Origin: Thermoplasmata archaeon
GTDB lineage: Archaea; Thermoplasmatota; Thermoplasmata; Lutacidiplasmatales; UBA184
Assembly: GCA_030039825.1 (NCBI GenBank)
Contig: JASHUV010000013.1
Location: 1 to 6,157 of the forward strand
DNA: 6,157 nucleotides
Direction of reading: 5' to 3'
Below are positions 1-5,258 of the stretch, in pieces; positions within the stretch are counted from its first letter, which is position 1; the number at the start of each line of letters is the position of its first letter. The notes beneath the pieces are model-generated. The model made no database searches and was not told the DNA's origin. It saw only the letters and a program-made list of their open reading frames with translations. Position numbers and translations under genes: made by a program.

Positions 1-1
1 A

Positions 2-802
2 TTCGCTCCCGGGACGAGCTATCTCGCCTGCTTCCTCGCGGAGAGCACGTCGAGCTGCCCGTCCGGCGCCGTGAACTTCACGACCGACGCGAGCGGGATG
101 ATCCCCTCGGGCGTCTCGCTGCGCGCGCCGGCGAGCGCGAACGCCAAGATCGAGATCGTCCAGCGTGGGGGAGGCCCGATCGATTCCGAACCGTTCACCG
201 CCACGGTCCCGTCCGTCCGTCTCGGCGTGCCGGGTGGGCCGTCGAACGCTCTGACGACCCTCGTCGGCACCGGCTTCTCCGCCTCGGGGGCGATCGCGGT
301 GACGATCGACGGCGCCTCCGTCGGCTCGTTCACCTCCTGCCCCACGGGGAACCTCTCGGGCGGCGCCGTCACCGCGAACGCCACGGGGGCGTTCGCCTGT
401 TCCTTCCGGGTCATCGGGGCGTCGGCGGCCGGGCCGGTGACGATCTCGGCCGTGGACGCCGACTCCGGCGCGATGAGGAACACGAGCTTCGAGCTCACCG
501 TCCCGAGCCTCGCGGTCTCGACCGTCGCCGGCGCGCCGGGTTCGGAGGTCTACGTGAACGGCACGGGGTTCGACGAGGGGGGGTCGGTGACGCTCACCCT
601 CGGCCACCTCTCGCTGAGCTCGATCGACGCCTGCTCGCTCGGCCAGAGCTCGGACGGGACGATCACGGCGAGCGGCGCGGGCGCGTTCGACTGCCTCGTC
701 ACGGTCCCCGCCGGCGCCCCGGCCGGTAGCGACGCCCTCGTGGCGACGTCGAGCGGATCGGGCGCGAACGCGTCCCTCTCCTTCCTGGTTCTCTCCCCCT
801 CC
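2..802 (+). repeat. Tandem protein-domain repeats (about 98 codons) in the surface protein
   Basis: Two complete units lie at 215-508 and 509-802, and the 3' part of a third at 2-214. Each complete unit has a GTGF motif, a Cys after a short strand (TSC and DAC), a GAF-A/D-C motif exactly 20 residues later, and an ending resembling F-x-L/V-x-x-P-S. The two Cys pairs sit 98 residues apart. The similarity is at protein level and the DNA copies have diverged. In the partial first unit the first Cys is kept, the second is absent, and an extra Cys lies nine residues before the first. Confidence 0.7.
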
Positions 803-1069
803 TCGCCCGGCTCATCCGGGGTTCCCTGGCTCCTCCCCGTCCTCGCCGCTCTCGGCGCGGCGGTCGCCCTGCTCGCCGGGGTGATGATCGCCCGGCGGCG
901 TCGACCGCGAACGGAAGGGGTCCCGGAGGAGGGCGAGGCGGTCTCCGAAAGCGAGGAGCCTCCTGCCGTTCCTCCCGCTACCGATCCGGGAGATCCGCCC
1001 GTGTCCGAGACCCCGGGACCGGACGAGCCTCCGTCGGCCGCCGAGGCCGACCCTCCTCCGCTCGAGTAG
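2..1069 (+). CDS. Cell-surface repeat protein with C-terminal membrane anchor, 5' truncated
   Basis: The frame is open to the left edge, so the N-terminus and any signal peptide lie outside; a GTG at 71 is internal to the frame and is probably not the start. The visible 355 residues contain two complete and one partial Ig/TIG-like beta repeats of about 98 residues, rich in Gly, Ser, Thr, Ala and Val, with GTGF motifs. One hydrophobic helix follows at about residues 275-297 (starting PWLLPVLAAL), then an RRRRPR stop-transfer cluster and a tail of about 50 residues rich in Pro, Glu and Asp. Six N-x-S/T sequons (N25, N117, N126, N160, N186, N256) all lie before the helix, as expected for a glycosylated exterior. 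I infer a surface protein anchored by its C-terminus with a cytoplasmic acidic tail. Ligand and function cannot be told. The gene converges on the minus-strand pair to its right. Confidence 0.8.
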   Translation, partial: FAPGTSYLACFLAESTSSCPSGAVNFTTDASGMIPSGVSLRAPASANAKIEIVQRGGGPIDSEPFTATVPSVRLGVPGGPSNALTTLVGTGFSASGAIAVTIDGASVGSFTSCPTGNLSGGAVTANATGAFACSFRVIGASAAGPVTISAVDADSGAMRNTSFELTVPSLAVSTVAGAPGSEVYVNGTGFDEGGSVTLTLGHLSLSSIDACSLGQSSDGTITASGAGAFDCLVTVPAGAPAGSDALVATSSGSGANASLSFLVLSPSSPGSSGVPWLLPVLAALGAAVALLAGVMIARRRRPRTEGVPEEGEAVSESEEPPAVPPATDPGDPPVSETPGPDEPPSAAEADPPPLE

Positions 1070-1074
1070 GCGTC

Positions 1075-1104
1075 GGTCGGGCCCGACCCGTCGGGGCTTC
1101 GACG
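1075..1104. other. GC-rich inverted repeats between convergent genes
   Basis: The 42-nt gap between the two convergent stop codons contains a perfect 14-base palindrome, GGTCGGGCCCGACC (1075-1088). A CGTCG/CGACG stem (1089-1093 with 1100-1104) around a 6-nt loop follows it directly. The position would suit a two-way transcript end or 3'-end stabiliser. There is no T-run on either strand, which is what archaeal intrinsic termination usually needs. Such palindromes also arise by chance at this GC content, so the role is uncertain. Confidence 0.3.
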
Positions 1105-1111
1105 CCCGTCC

Positions 1112-1570
1112 TCAGGGGGGCCGGCTCGGGGGAACGGGCGGAGGTCCGACCCGGTCGAGGTCACGGTTCATCTGCTCGAACTGGGCGGAGGTGAGCTCGC
1201 CGCGGGCGTACCGCCGTCTCAGGATCTCCCGAGCATCCGGGCCGAACGGACCCCGGGGCGGCCGCCGGCGCCAGGAGCTCCACCACGCGATCCGCACGAC
1301 GAAGAACACGACGAAGAGCACGAGGAGAAGTCCGAACGGCGCGAAGAACAGGACCTCCCCGCCCCGGCCGGAACCGAACCGGGCGCTCACATCGAAAAGG
1401 AGGACCACGACGAGGAGGACGAGGATCGCGCCGAGGAGGCCGAGGAGGAGGGGCGCGAGCCGACGACGCGAGCGACGTCCCTGGCGCCACGCCTCCCGAC
1501 GGGCGTTCGGCCCCCAGGGCGGGTACGGGCCCGGGGTCAAGGTCGGGTCCGGGCCGAGAGGTGCGCCCAT
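1112..1570 (-). CDS. Two-helix membrane protein with C-terminal SHOCT motif
   Basis: The protein has 152 residues. A Pro/Gly-rich N-terminus (1-20) leads to a basic stretch (24-37), then hydrophobic helices at about 38-59 and 73-95. A basic cytoplasmic linker with WW and RRR follows, then a SHOCT-like helical motif at about 111-138 (DAREILRRRYARGELTSAQF). SHOCT is a short C-terminal motif found on many small membrane proteins and is thought to mediate oligomerisation; its exact role is unknown. Both ends of the protein probably face the cytoplasm. The ATG at 1570 is supported by a GAGAGGA Shine-Dalgarno-like sequence six bases upstream. The gene lies 51 nt downstream of the gene at 1622-2098 on the same strand and has no obvious TATA box of its own, so the two are probably cotranscribed. 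The specific function is unknown. Confidence 0.8.
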   Translation of the reverse strand: MGAPLGPDPTLTPGPYPPWGPNARREAWRQGRRSRRRLAPLLLGLLGAILVLLVVVLLFDVSARFGSGRGGEVLFFAPFGLLLVLFVVFFVVRIAWWSSWRRRPPRGPFGPDAREILRRRYARGELTSAQFEQMNRDLDRVGPPPVPPSRPP

Positions 1571-1576
1571 CCTAGG

Positions 1577-1583
1577 TCCTCTC
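1577..1583 (-). promoter_or_regulatory. Ribosome binding site of the SHOCT gene
   Basis: On the minus strand, GAGAGGA lies six bases before the ATG at 1570 and partly matches the complement of the archaeal 16S 3' end. It is the clearest Shine-Dalgarno-like site in the window and supports that start. It fits an internal operon gene translated from a leadered message, whereas the first genes on either side of the divergent spacer show no such site. Confidence 0.5.
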
Positions 1584-1621
1584 AGGAGCCGCGGTCCCGC
1601 CCGATGACGCGGGACGCCCGT

Positions 1622-2098
1622 TCATCGGAACATCTCCCAGAAGAGCGTCCGGATGAGGTAGCCGAGCGCGAGGTCGGTCAGGAACGGCTCGAGGTCGGGC
1701 GGATACTCCGCGATCACGCACGAACGGAACCCGAGCTTGCCGGCCCCGACGACCTTCTCGCCGAGCACGATCGCGAACTTCCCGGTGAGCTTCTCGTGGA
1801 TCTCGTAGTGGGCGCCCGCGTAGTCGAACGTCAGGGGTCCGAAGGCGGAGGAATCGATCCGCCACTTCGTCTCGCCGATCTGGACGAGGATCTCGTCCTT
1901 CTTCGCGTGGTAACTCACGGTCGAGCGGACCGCCGACGGATCGGCGTCTTCGAAGGTCTGGTAGACGGTGGAGAAGAGGGAGGAGAGCTGCCGGACGATC
2001 GGGGTCGTGCTGCCCGCGACCGGGCGGGCGACGTGCATCATCGGACCCACCTGGATCTCGATGACGTTCTGCAGCACTCGGGCGGTCGCCTGGATCAT
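1622..2098 (-). CDS. Conserved-looking hypothetical protein, 158 aa, possibly LURP-one/tubby-like
   Basis: I do not recognise this protein with confidence. It has no signal peptide and no obvious catalytic motif. Residues 58-130 look beta-rich, with short alternating strands (ILVQIGETKWRI, HYEIHEKLTGKFAIVLGEKV). The C-terminus from about 137 to 156 is a hydrophobic helix containing FLTDLALGYLIRTLFW. Repeated strands of the 'yEI..k..gk..i' type followed by one buried C-terminal helix resemble LURP-one/tubby-like small barrels, but this is a fold-level impression only. The ATG at 2098 is the longest start and lies about 33 nt from an AT-rich patch. ATG codons at residues 20 and 21 are alternatives, preceded by a weak purine-rich stretch. 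The gene is transcribed away from truD and is followed by the SHOCT gene. Confidence 0.7.
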   Translation of the reverse strand: MIQATARVLQNVIEIQVGPMMHVARPVAGSTTPIVRQLSSLFSTVYQTFEDADPSAVRSTVSYHAKKDEILVQIGETKWRIDSSAFGPLTFDYAGAHYEIHEKLTGKFAIVLGEKVVGAGKLGFRSCVIAEYPPDLEPFLTDLALGYLIRTLFWEMFR

Positions 2099-2126
2099 CC
2101 CGGCCGAAAAGGGGGGTCCGCATCCT

Positions 2127-2136
2127 AAGTTTTATC
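2127..2136. promoter_or_regulatory. TATA-like box in the divergent spacer, probable truD promoter
   Basis: AAGTTTTATC is the only AT-rich patch in the 60-nt spacer. Its centre is about 27 nt before the GTG of truD, the usual distance between an archaeal TATA box and its transcription start. The truD message would therefore start at or next to its start codon and be leaderless, which fits the absence of a Shine-Dalgarno sequence. Read on the other strand (GATAAAACTT), the patch lies about 33 nt from the ATG at 2098, so it could also serve that gene with a leader of only a few bases. No BRE element was clearly recognised. Confidence 0.55.
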
Positions 2137-2158
2137 GGCGGAGCGGGCTCGCGCCGTC

Positions 2159-3523
2159 GTGGCGGCCGGGGCGTATCGCCCGCCCCCGGAGGAGCTCGCC
2201 CTCGGCCTCGGCTTCTACGCCACCCGGAGCCCGCCGACGGCCGGGCGGATCAAGACCCGCCCGGAGGACTTCGGGGTCCGCGAGATCTCCGAGTACCCGC
2301 GGCCCGACCCCGACGGGGCGTACACGGTCCTGCGCGTGCGCTCGTCGGACTGGGAGCAGCACGAGCTCGCCGAGCGCATCGCCCGGCGCCTCGGGCTGCC
2401 GCCCCACGCCCTCTCCTGGGCCGGCACCAAGGACCGGCGGGCCGTCGCGGAACGCCTGCTCTCCTACCGCGGGTCGCCGCCGTCCGGACCGATCGGCCTT
2501 CCGCGCGTCGAGATCCTCGAGGCGTACCGGGCGCGCGACGGGCTCTCCCTCGGGCACCACTTCGGCAACGCGTTCGAGGTGACGGTCCGGGGGATCGCCG
2601 AACCGGAGGCCGACGTCGCCGCGCGCTTCGAGGCCACGCGTCGCGAGCTCGCCGAGTTCGGGGGGATCCCGAACTTCTTCGGCCCCCAGCGCTTCGGCGA
2701 GGTCCGCCCCGTGACGCACCTCGTCGGGCGGGCGCTCGCGCGGGGCGACCCCGCCGGGGCCGTCGAGACCTACCTGACGTACGTCCCGCCCGGCGCGGTC
2801 GGGGAGGGCGACGAGGCCCGCCGCCGCTACGCCGCCGACCACGACCCGGGCCAGGCCCTGAGGAGCTTCCCCCCGTCGTTCGGTTTCGAGCGACGGTTGC
2901 TCGACCACCTCGCCCGAGGCCACCCACCGGAGCGGGCGCTGCGGGCCCTGTCGGGCGAGCTGAGGAAGCTGTTCGTGCACGCCTACCAGGCGTTCCTGTT
3001 CAATCGGTGGCTCTCGATCCGCCAGGCGGCCGGCCTCCCCCTCGACCGTCCCCTGGTCGGGGACCATCTCCTGAGGCGATCGCCGGACGGAACGACGAAC
3101 TCTCGCGACCCGATCCCCGTCGGCTCGGACAACCTTCCCGAGGCCCTCGAGCTCGTCGCACGGGGCGGGGCGGTGGTGGCCGGGCCCCTCGTCGGCCACG
3201 CGACGCCCGCTCCCGAAGGTCCCGCCGGGGAGGCTCTGCGCGAGGTCCTCGGCGAGGAAGCGATCTCCCCCGGTGATTTCCGCCTACCGGCCACCCCGGA
3301 CCTCGCGAGCGCCGGCGCGTGGCGCGCGGCGCTCGTCCCGGCCCCACCCATCGACCTCGCCTGGCTCCCTTCGGACGGGGCGGCGGCCGCCACGGACCCG
3401 CCGGGGGGCGCGGTCCGCTTCCACTTCTCGCTTCCGAAGGGAAGCTACGCCACGATCCTCCTCCGGGAGTTCCGGAAGGACGGCGCGACGCCCGAGCCCG
3501 CGACGTCGAACCAACGTTTCTAA
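2159..3523 (+). CDS. truD: tRNA pseudouridine synthase TruD (archaeal type)
   Basis: TruD/Pus7 enzymes convert uridine to pseudouridine in tRNA; U13 is the classic site, and some archaeal members also act elsewhere. The 454-residue length fits archaeal TruD. An N-terminal IKTRPEDFGVREI segment (31-43) is followed by the catalytic loop AGTKDRRA (88-95), whose D92 is the expected nucleophile. GNAFEVTVRGI (136-146) and GGIPNFFGPQRFG (168-180) are family motifs. The TRUD insertion domain occupies roughly 175-375 and includes the conserved HAYQAFLFNRWL (274-285). The C-terminus returns to the catalytic fold with FSLPKGSYATILLREF (423-438). The GTG start is chosen because a TATA-like box lies about 27 nt upstream and the protein begins shortly before the conserved region. 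Tandem stops TAA-TAG end the gene. It opens a possible plus-strand operon. Confidence 0.95.
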   Translation: MAAGAYRPPPEELALGLGFYATRSPPTAGRIKTRPEDFGVREISEYPRPDPDGAYTVLRVRSSDWEQHELAERIARRLGLPPHALSWAGTKDRRAVAERLLSYRGSPPSGPIGLPRVEILEAYRARDGLSLGHHFGNAFEVTVRGIAEPEADVAARFEATRRELAEFGGIPNFFGPQRFGEVRPVTHLVGRALARGDPAGAVETYLTYVPPGAVGEGDEARRRYAADHDPGQALRSFPPSFGFERRLLDHLARGHPPERALRALSGELRKLFVHAYQAFLFNRWLSIRQAAGLPLDRPLVGDHLLRRSPDGTTNSRDPIPVGSDNLPEALELVARGGAVVAGPLVGHATPAPEGPAGEALREVLGEEAISPGDFRLPATPDLASAGAWRAALVPAPPIDLAWLPSDGAAAATDPPGGAVRFHFSLPKGSYATILLREFRKDGATPEPATSNQRF

Positions 3524-3525
3524 TA
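3517..3525 (+). promoter_or_regulatory. Weak TATA-like patch at the truD stop codon
   Basis: TTTCTAATA spans the last truD codons and the stop and is an AT-rich island in very GC-rich DNA. A start site about 26 nt downstream would fall near 3547, giving a leader of about 13 nt to the ATG at 3560. No Shine-Dalgarno sequence precedes that ATG, so an independent near-leaderless transcript is possible. Part of the AT content is forced by the stop codons, and cotranscription with truD is equally possible. Confidence 0.25.
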
Positions 3526-3559
3526 GGGGAGTCGCGGCATTCGCCGCGGGAACGTCGGC

Positions 3560-4474
3560 ATGGCCACGAACGCGCCGCAACCGTGGATGGCGCCCCTCGA
3601 CACGGTCCCCTCCCGGCGCCGCAGCCCGGCGGCCGACACCGGGGATCGGATCGCGACCGGGGTCGCCGATTTCGACTACCTGACCGGGGGGGTACCGGCG
3701 GGCTCCGTCGTCCTGCTCGTCGGCGAGGCCGGCGCGGGTCACCAGGAGTTCGCGCTCACCTCCGCGGTGCACATGATGCTCCACAACGAGGACCCGAGGA
3801 TCCACGAGCTCTTCCTCGGCACCGCCGCCGGACCGCTCGTCTCCGCGAGCGGGATCCTCTACGTCAGCGTCACGCGTTCGAAGGAACAGGTCCTGCGCGA
3901 GGTCCGGGGCGCGTTCGAGCCGGAGTACCACATGGCCCTCGAGCGGCACCTCATGTTCCGGGACATCTCGGCCTCCTACTTCGCCGACTCCGTGGTCCCC
4001 GCCGCGTGGACCTCCGTCCCCGCGTCGATCCTCGCGGCGGCCGCGGTCCCGGCGGCCCCGAACGACCCGCTGGCGGCCATCGCGGAGGCCGTGGAGCACG
4101 GCGCCGAGGCGAAGGTCGTCCTGATCGATTCCCTGACCGACCTGTTCGTCCGGCGCGGCGCCGACGTCGCCGGCATCCTCGCGCTCGTGAAGGGTCTGAG
4201 GCGGCGGGCCAAGGAATGGGGCGGGATCATCTACCTCCTCCTCTCCCGCGGCGTCGCGGGGGAGTCGGCCGAGAAGGCGCTCTTCGACTCGGTCGACGGC
4301 GTGCTCGCGTTCAGCTGGACGGCGGGTTCGCACAGCTCGAACCGCCAGAGGAGCATGCTGATCGAGAAGTTCATGCCGGTCCTGTCGCGCATCCCGGCGG
4401 AGCTGCAGGGCCGCTTCGTCATCCGGGTGAGCGCCTTGAACGGGCTCGTGACCACACAATATGAGCGGATCTAA
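3560..4474 (+). CDS. KaiC/RAD55-like RecA-fold protein with degenerate ATP site
   Basis: The 304 residues follow the plan of archaeal single-domain KaiC-like proteins. A Pro/Arg-rich, probably disordered N-terminus (1-28) precedes the entry motif IATGVADFDYLTGGVPAGSV (31-50), a P-loop position (55-62), a Walker B strand KVVLIDS (185-191, D190) and the closing beta strands (266-298). The P-loop reads GEAGAGHQ, so the essential Lys is His61 and the following Thr/Ser is Gln62. The KaiC catalytic glutamate pair aligns with T105-R106. The KMR-like sensor reads K270-F-M272, so its arginine is lost. Against the next gene, about 20 extra residues lie between P-loop and strand 2 and about 23 between strand 2 and Walker B, the latter including an Ala/Pro-rich stretch (about 147-169). 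ATP hydrolysis is unlikely; a regulatory or scaffold role beside the overlapping active paralogue is inferred. Degenerate RecA-fold paralogues are known in archaea, so the type may not be new. Confidence 0.85.
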   Translation: MATNAPQPWMAPLDTVPSRRRSPAADTGDRIATGVADFDYLTGGVPAGSVVLLVGEAGAGHQEFALTSAVHMMLHNEDPRIHELFLGTAAGPLVSASGILYVSVTRSKEQVLREVRGAFEPEYHMALERHLMFRDISASYFADSVVPAAWTSVPASILAAAAVPAAPNDPLAAIAEAVEHGAEAKVVLIDSLTDLFVRRGADVAGILALVKGLRRRAKEWGGIIYLLLSRGVAGESAEKALFDSVDGVLAFSWTAGSHSSNRQRSMLIEKFMPVLSRIPAELQGRFVIRVSALNGLVTTQYERI

Positions 4475-5186
4475 CCCCGTCGCGAGGGTCGGGACCGGCA
4501 TCGCCGGCCTCGACGAGATGCTCGGCGGGGGCGTCCCCGCCGGTCACGTCGTCCTCGTGACGGGCCTGCCGGGCACCGGGAAGACCTGCCTCGGCCTCCA
4601 GTTCCTCGCCGCGGGCCTCGCCCACGGCGAGCGCGGCCTCTTCCTCTCCCTCGAGGAGGACGCCCCCCAGCTCGTCGAGAGCGCGCGGCTGTTCGGATGG
4701 CCGGTCGAGGAGGCCGTCCGGACGGGGGCCCTGACGATCCTCCGCCTCGACCCGAAGGAGACGCGCCAGAACCTCCAGCGGATCCAGGGCTCCTTCGCGA
4801 AGGAGCTCGCCGCGAGCGGGGCGAAGCGCATCGTCGTCGATTCGGTCTCCCTCCTGAACATGCTCGGCGAGGACGAGCCCGCGAAGCGGCAGACGCTCTT
4901 CGGCCTCGCCGGGGCGTGCCGGGCGAGCGGGGCGACGGCGATCCTGACCGCGGAGGCCGACCCGACGCATCCCGCCGTGACCCGGGACGGGCTCTCGGAG
5001 TACGTCGCGGACGGCGTGATCCTGCTCGGCTACAGCACCGCCGAGGACGGGCGGCGCGTCGGCCTGTCGCTGCGGGTCCTCAAGATGCGGCGGACCGCTC
5101 ACGCCCGGACCGTCCAGCCCTACCGGATCGGTCCCGGCGGCCTCACGGTCGATGCGAAGGCCGTCGATTTCGGCAGCGGCCTATAG
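4461..5186 (+). CDS. KaiC/RAD55-like ATPase, single domain, intact active site
   Basis: This 241-residue RecA-superfamily ATPase keeps all nucleotide-site motifs. GTGIAGLDEMLGGGVPAG (11-28) is the family entry motif. The Walker A is GLPGTGKT (35-42, K41), the catalytic glutamates are E65-E66 in SLEED, and the Walker B strand is KRIVVDSVS (122-130, D127). The C-terminal K208-M-R210 corresponds to the KaiC residues that contact ATP across the subunit interface; KaiC usually has Gly after this Arg, here Arg211. There is no second ATPase domain, PAS or HTH region, so it is a short KaiC-like protein rather than a clock KaiC. Such proteins are widespread in archaea and mostly uncharacterised, with links to signalling, motility or DNA metabolism. 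The ATG at 4461 overlaps the previous gene by 14 nt in another frame and has no Shine-Dalgarno sequence, which suggests translational coupling. Confidence 0.9.
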   Translation: MSGSNPVARVGTGIAGLDEMLGGGVPAGHVVLVTGLPGTGKTCLGLQFLAAGLAHGERGLFLSLEEDAPQLVESARLFGWPVEEAVRTGALTILRLDPKETRQNLQRIQGSFAKELAASGAKRIVVDSVSLLNMLGEDEPAKRQTLFGLAGACRASGATAILTAEADPTHPAVTRDGLSEYVADGVILLGYSTAEDGRRVGLSLRVLKMRRTAHARTVQPYRIGPGGLTVDAKAVDFGSGL

Positions 5187-5199
5187 TCCCACCGGAGCC

Positions 5200-5214
5200 C
5201 GGGGGAGCGCCCCG
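5200..5214 (+). other. Short GC hairpin after the KaiC-like gene
   Basis: The 72-nt gap between the KaiC-like stop and the polymerase start contains CGGGG (5200-5204) pairing with CCCCG (5210-5214) around a GAGCG loop, 13 nt past the stop. No T-run follows, so it is not a convincing terminator. A CTATAGT patch over the stop codon (5181-5187) is the only TATA-like element nearby, about 75 nt before the polymerase ATG, too far for a leaderless transcript. Confidence 0.2.
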
Positions 5215-5258
5215 AAATCCCCAAGGACCCCTCGCCGCTCGCTCGGGCGGGGCGGTCG

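Noticed and set aside
1604..2128. Plus-strand frame of 174 codons opposite the 158-residue protein
   Set aside because: Its product is Arg/Asp/Glu/Leu-rich low complexity, while the minus-strand frame has balanced composition with plausible strands and a hydrophobic helix.
2132..3199. Long minus-strand frame (355 codons) opposite truD
   Set aside because: It is antisense to a clear TruD with all family motifs. Its translation is low-complexity Arg/Gly/Glu with no recognisable domain, as expected in GC-rich DNA where stops are rare.
3319..4464. Plus-strand frame of 381 codons overlapping truD and the first KaiC-like gene
   Set aside because: It is an out-of-frame reading of two well-supported genes and gives an Arg/Gly/Pro-rich nonsense product.
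4461..4474. Possible frameshifted single two-domain KaiC instead of two genes
   Set aside because: The downstream frame has its own ATG and complete family N-terminal motif, and the upstream frame ends after a complete set of RecA-fold strands. Two separate overlapping genes fit better than a broken fusion.
3284..4501. Minus-strand frame of 405 codons opposite the truD end and the first KaiC-like gene
   Set aside because: The translation is Arg/Asp/Gly-rich with no folding pattern, and the opposite strand encodes recognisable proteins along the whole stretch.
4419..5102. Minus-strand frame of 227 codons opposite the active KaiC-like gene
   Set aside because: It is antisense to a gene with intact Walker motifs and has no recognisable motif of its own.
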